The translations under genes were made by a program, and so were the position numbers. Positions 63,286 to 64,000 of a DNA stretch of 64,000 bases are shown in pieces. This DNA is from Sagittula stellata E-37 (lineage in GTDB: Bacteria; Pseudomonadota; Alphaproteobacteria; Rhodobacterales; Rhodobacteraceae). The stretch spans positions 4,163,501 to 4,227,500 of the forward strand of contig NZ_CP155729.1 of the NCBI RefSeq assembly GCF_039724765.1. Reading direction: 5' to 3'. The notes beneath the pieces are model-generated. The model saw only the letters and a list, made by a program, of their open reading frames with translations, was not told the DNA's origin and made no database searches. Position 1 is the first letter of the stretch. The number at the start of each line of letters is the position of its first letter.

Positions 63286-64000
63286 ATGACCCTCACGCGG
63301 CGAAAGCTGCTTATGTACGGCGCGGCCCTTGGTTTGGCGGGCTGCAGCACATCGGCACCGATAGGCACCCAACGAGGCACAACGCGCGATCCCTCCCTGC
63401 AACCGCACCCCAATTCGGCCTATGACAATTGGGTTGCGTCCTTCAGGAGCAGGGCACAATCGCGCGGAATTTCCACGACGACGCTGGATGCCGCCTTTCG
63501 CGGTCAGGGGTTCCTGCCCGGCGTCGTGGAGAGGGACCGAAACCAGACGGAATTCAAGCGCAGCCTGGAGGACTACCTCGCCATCGTCGCACCGGAGGAG
63601 AAGGTCACCTTTGGGCGCCGCGCTATATCGGCGCATTCCGCACGGCTGGCGCAGGTCGAAGCCCGTTATGGCGTCGACGCGGACGTGCTGGGCGGCGTCT
63701 GGGGGCTTGAGAGCTACTTCGGCACCCGCCGTGGCGACATCCCGGTGATTTCGTCGACCTCGACCCTCGCGTGGGAGGGACGGCGGGGGGCTTTCTTCGA
63801 ATCCAACCTGATGGACGCATTGCGTATCCTGCAGGCCGGCGACGCAACGCCCGAACAACTTGTAGGGAGTTGGGCCGGAGCGTCGGGCCACACGCAATTG
63901 ATGCCAAACGCCTTCCAGCGCTATGCCGTCGACTTCGACGGCAATGGGCGGCGCGACGTCTGGTCGGACGATCCGACCGACGCCTTCGCGACCACAGCCC
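63286..64000 (+). CDS. Lytic murein transglycosylase, lipoprotein type (cut by window end)
   Basis: The first 238 codons of a gene that runs off the right edge. The ATG at 63286 follows AAGGATCCGGAG. Lipobox GLAGC puts the lipidated residue at Cys20. The MltB-type domain shows catalytic Glu in GVWGLESYFGT, then SWAGASGHTQLMPNAFQRYA and DGNGRRDVW. It is a second member of the family found at 57713, differing in being a lipoprotein. Confidence 0.92.
   Translation, partial: MTLTRRKLLMYGAALGLAGCSTSAPIGTQRGTTRDPSLQPHPNSAYDNWVASFRSRAQSRGISTTTLDAAFRGQGFLPGVVERDRNQTEFKRSLEDYLAIVAPEEKVTFGRRAISAHSARLAQVEARYGVDADVLGGVWGLESYFGTRRGDIPVISSTSTLAWEGRRGAFFESNLMDALRILQAGDATPEQLVGSWAGASGHTQLMPNAFQRYAVDFDGNGRRDVWSDDPTDAFATTA

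Overview
The window is high-G+C, densely coded chromosomal DNA from an alphaproteobacterium, almost certainly a marine-type Rhodobacterales (Roseobacter group). The evidence is a SAM/SAH riboswitch in front of metK (a class typical of this order), the phoH-ybeY-corC-lnt cluster, the fabA/irr divergent pair, a monomeric NADP isocitrate dehydrogenase, PutA regulated by a separate Lrp-type PutR, and an NDUFS4-type complex I accessory subunit. No phage, transposase, CRISPR array or rRNA operon was seen. One tRNA gene (Leu, UAA) is present.

Layout. 1-8.2 kb (minus strand): a small membrane protein and aroA, trmB, metK with its riboswitch, then lnt, corC-like, ybeY and phoH. 8.4-9.3 kb: a lipoprotein and an OmpA-family protein that share an unusual 34-residue module. 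9.5-13.6 kb: miaB, a glycosyltransferase-like protein, a ferredoxin reductase-like flavoprotein, a BamE-like lipoprotein and a small membrane protein. 13.7-17.5 kb: unsaturated fatty acid genes fabI, fabB, fabA, the divergent iron regulator irr, and tRNA-Leu. 17.5-24.1 kb: a large RTX protein, a TPR protein, putR and putA. 24.4-30.7 kb: a rhomboid protease with a GFA-family protein, small secreted proteins, suhB, an aspartate aminotransferase, an XRE regulator and sdhE. 30.8-35.7 kb: phosphate transporter, Nudix hydrolase, LdtR-like MarR regulator, two tandem DUF1194 proteins and glyoxalase I. 35.8-38.2 kb: a Slam-type outer-membrane translocon and its predicted TbpB-like surface lipoprotein. 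38.4-39.7 kb: thyA-folA. 39.7-41.1 kb: an A+T-rich insertion carrying a DUF3800 gene and repeats. 41.1-50.6 kb: parE, a MYG1-type protein, the complex I accessory subunit, uvrB, a ClpP-like periplasmic protein and small proteins. 50.6-55.4 kb: icd, a Wza-type export lipoprotein and a metallophosphatase. 55.4-64 kb: murein and periplasmic enzymes (M15 peptidase, a degenerate ClpP-fold protein, two MltB-type transglycosylases), an enoyl-CoA hydratase, a DUF2478 protein, trxC and an orphan membrane-fusion protein.

Most genes are housekeeping. The points most worth following are: (i) the Slam/TbpB-like pair, a surface-lipoprotein export system well known from Neisseria but here in a free-living alphaproteobacterium; (ii) the A+T-rich DUF3800 gene whose arrival seems to have removed the C-terminus of dihydrofolate reductase, with a perfect 21-bp inverted repeat and 39-bp direct repeats beside it; (iii) a Cys-bearing WVDP-GC-HW module shared by two adjacent envelope proteins; (iv) two ClpP-fold periplasmic proteins, one with Ser/His at ClpP spacing and one in which both residues are replaced.

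Start sites were chosen from Shine-Dalgarno matches and family starts. Several genes use TTG or GTG starts (phoH, sdhE, thyA, pit and others). Everything here is from reading alone; no database search was run.
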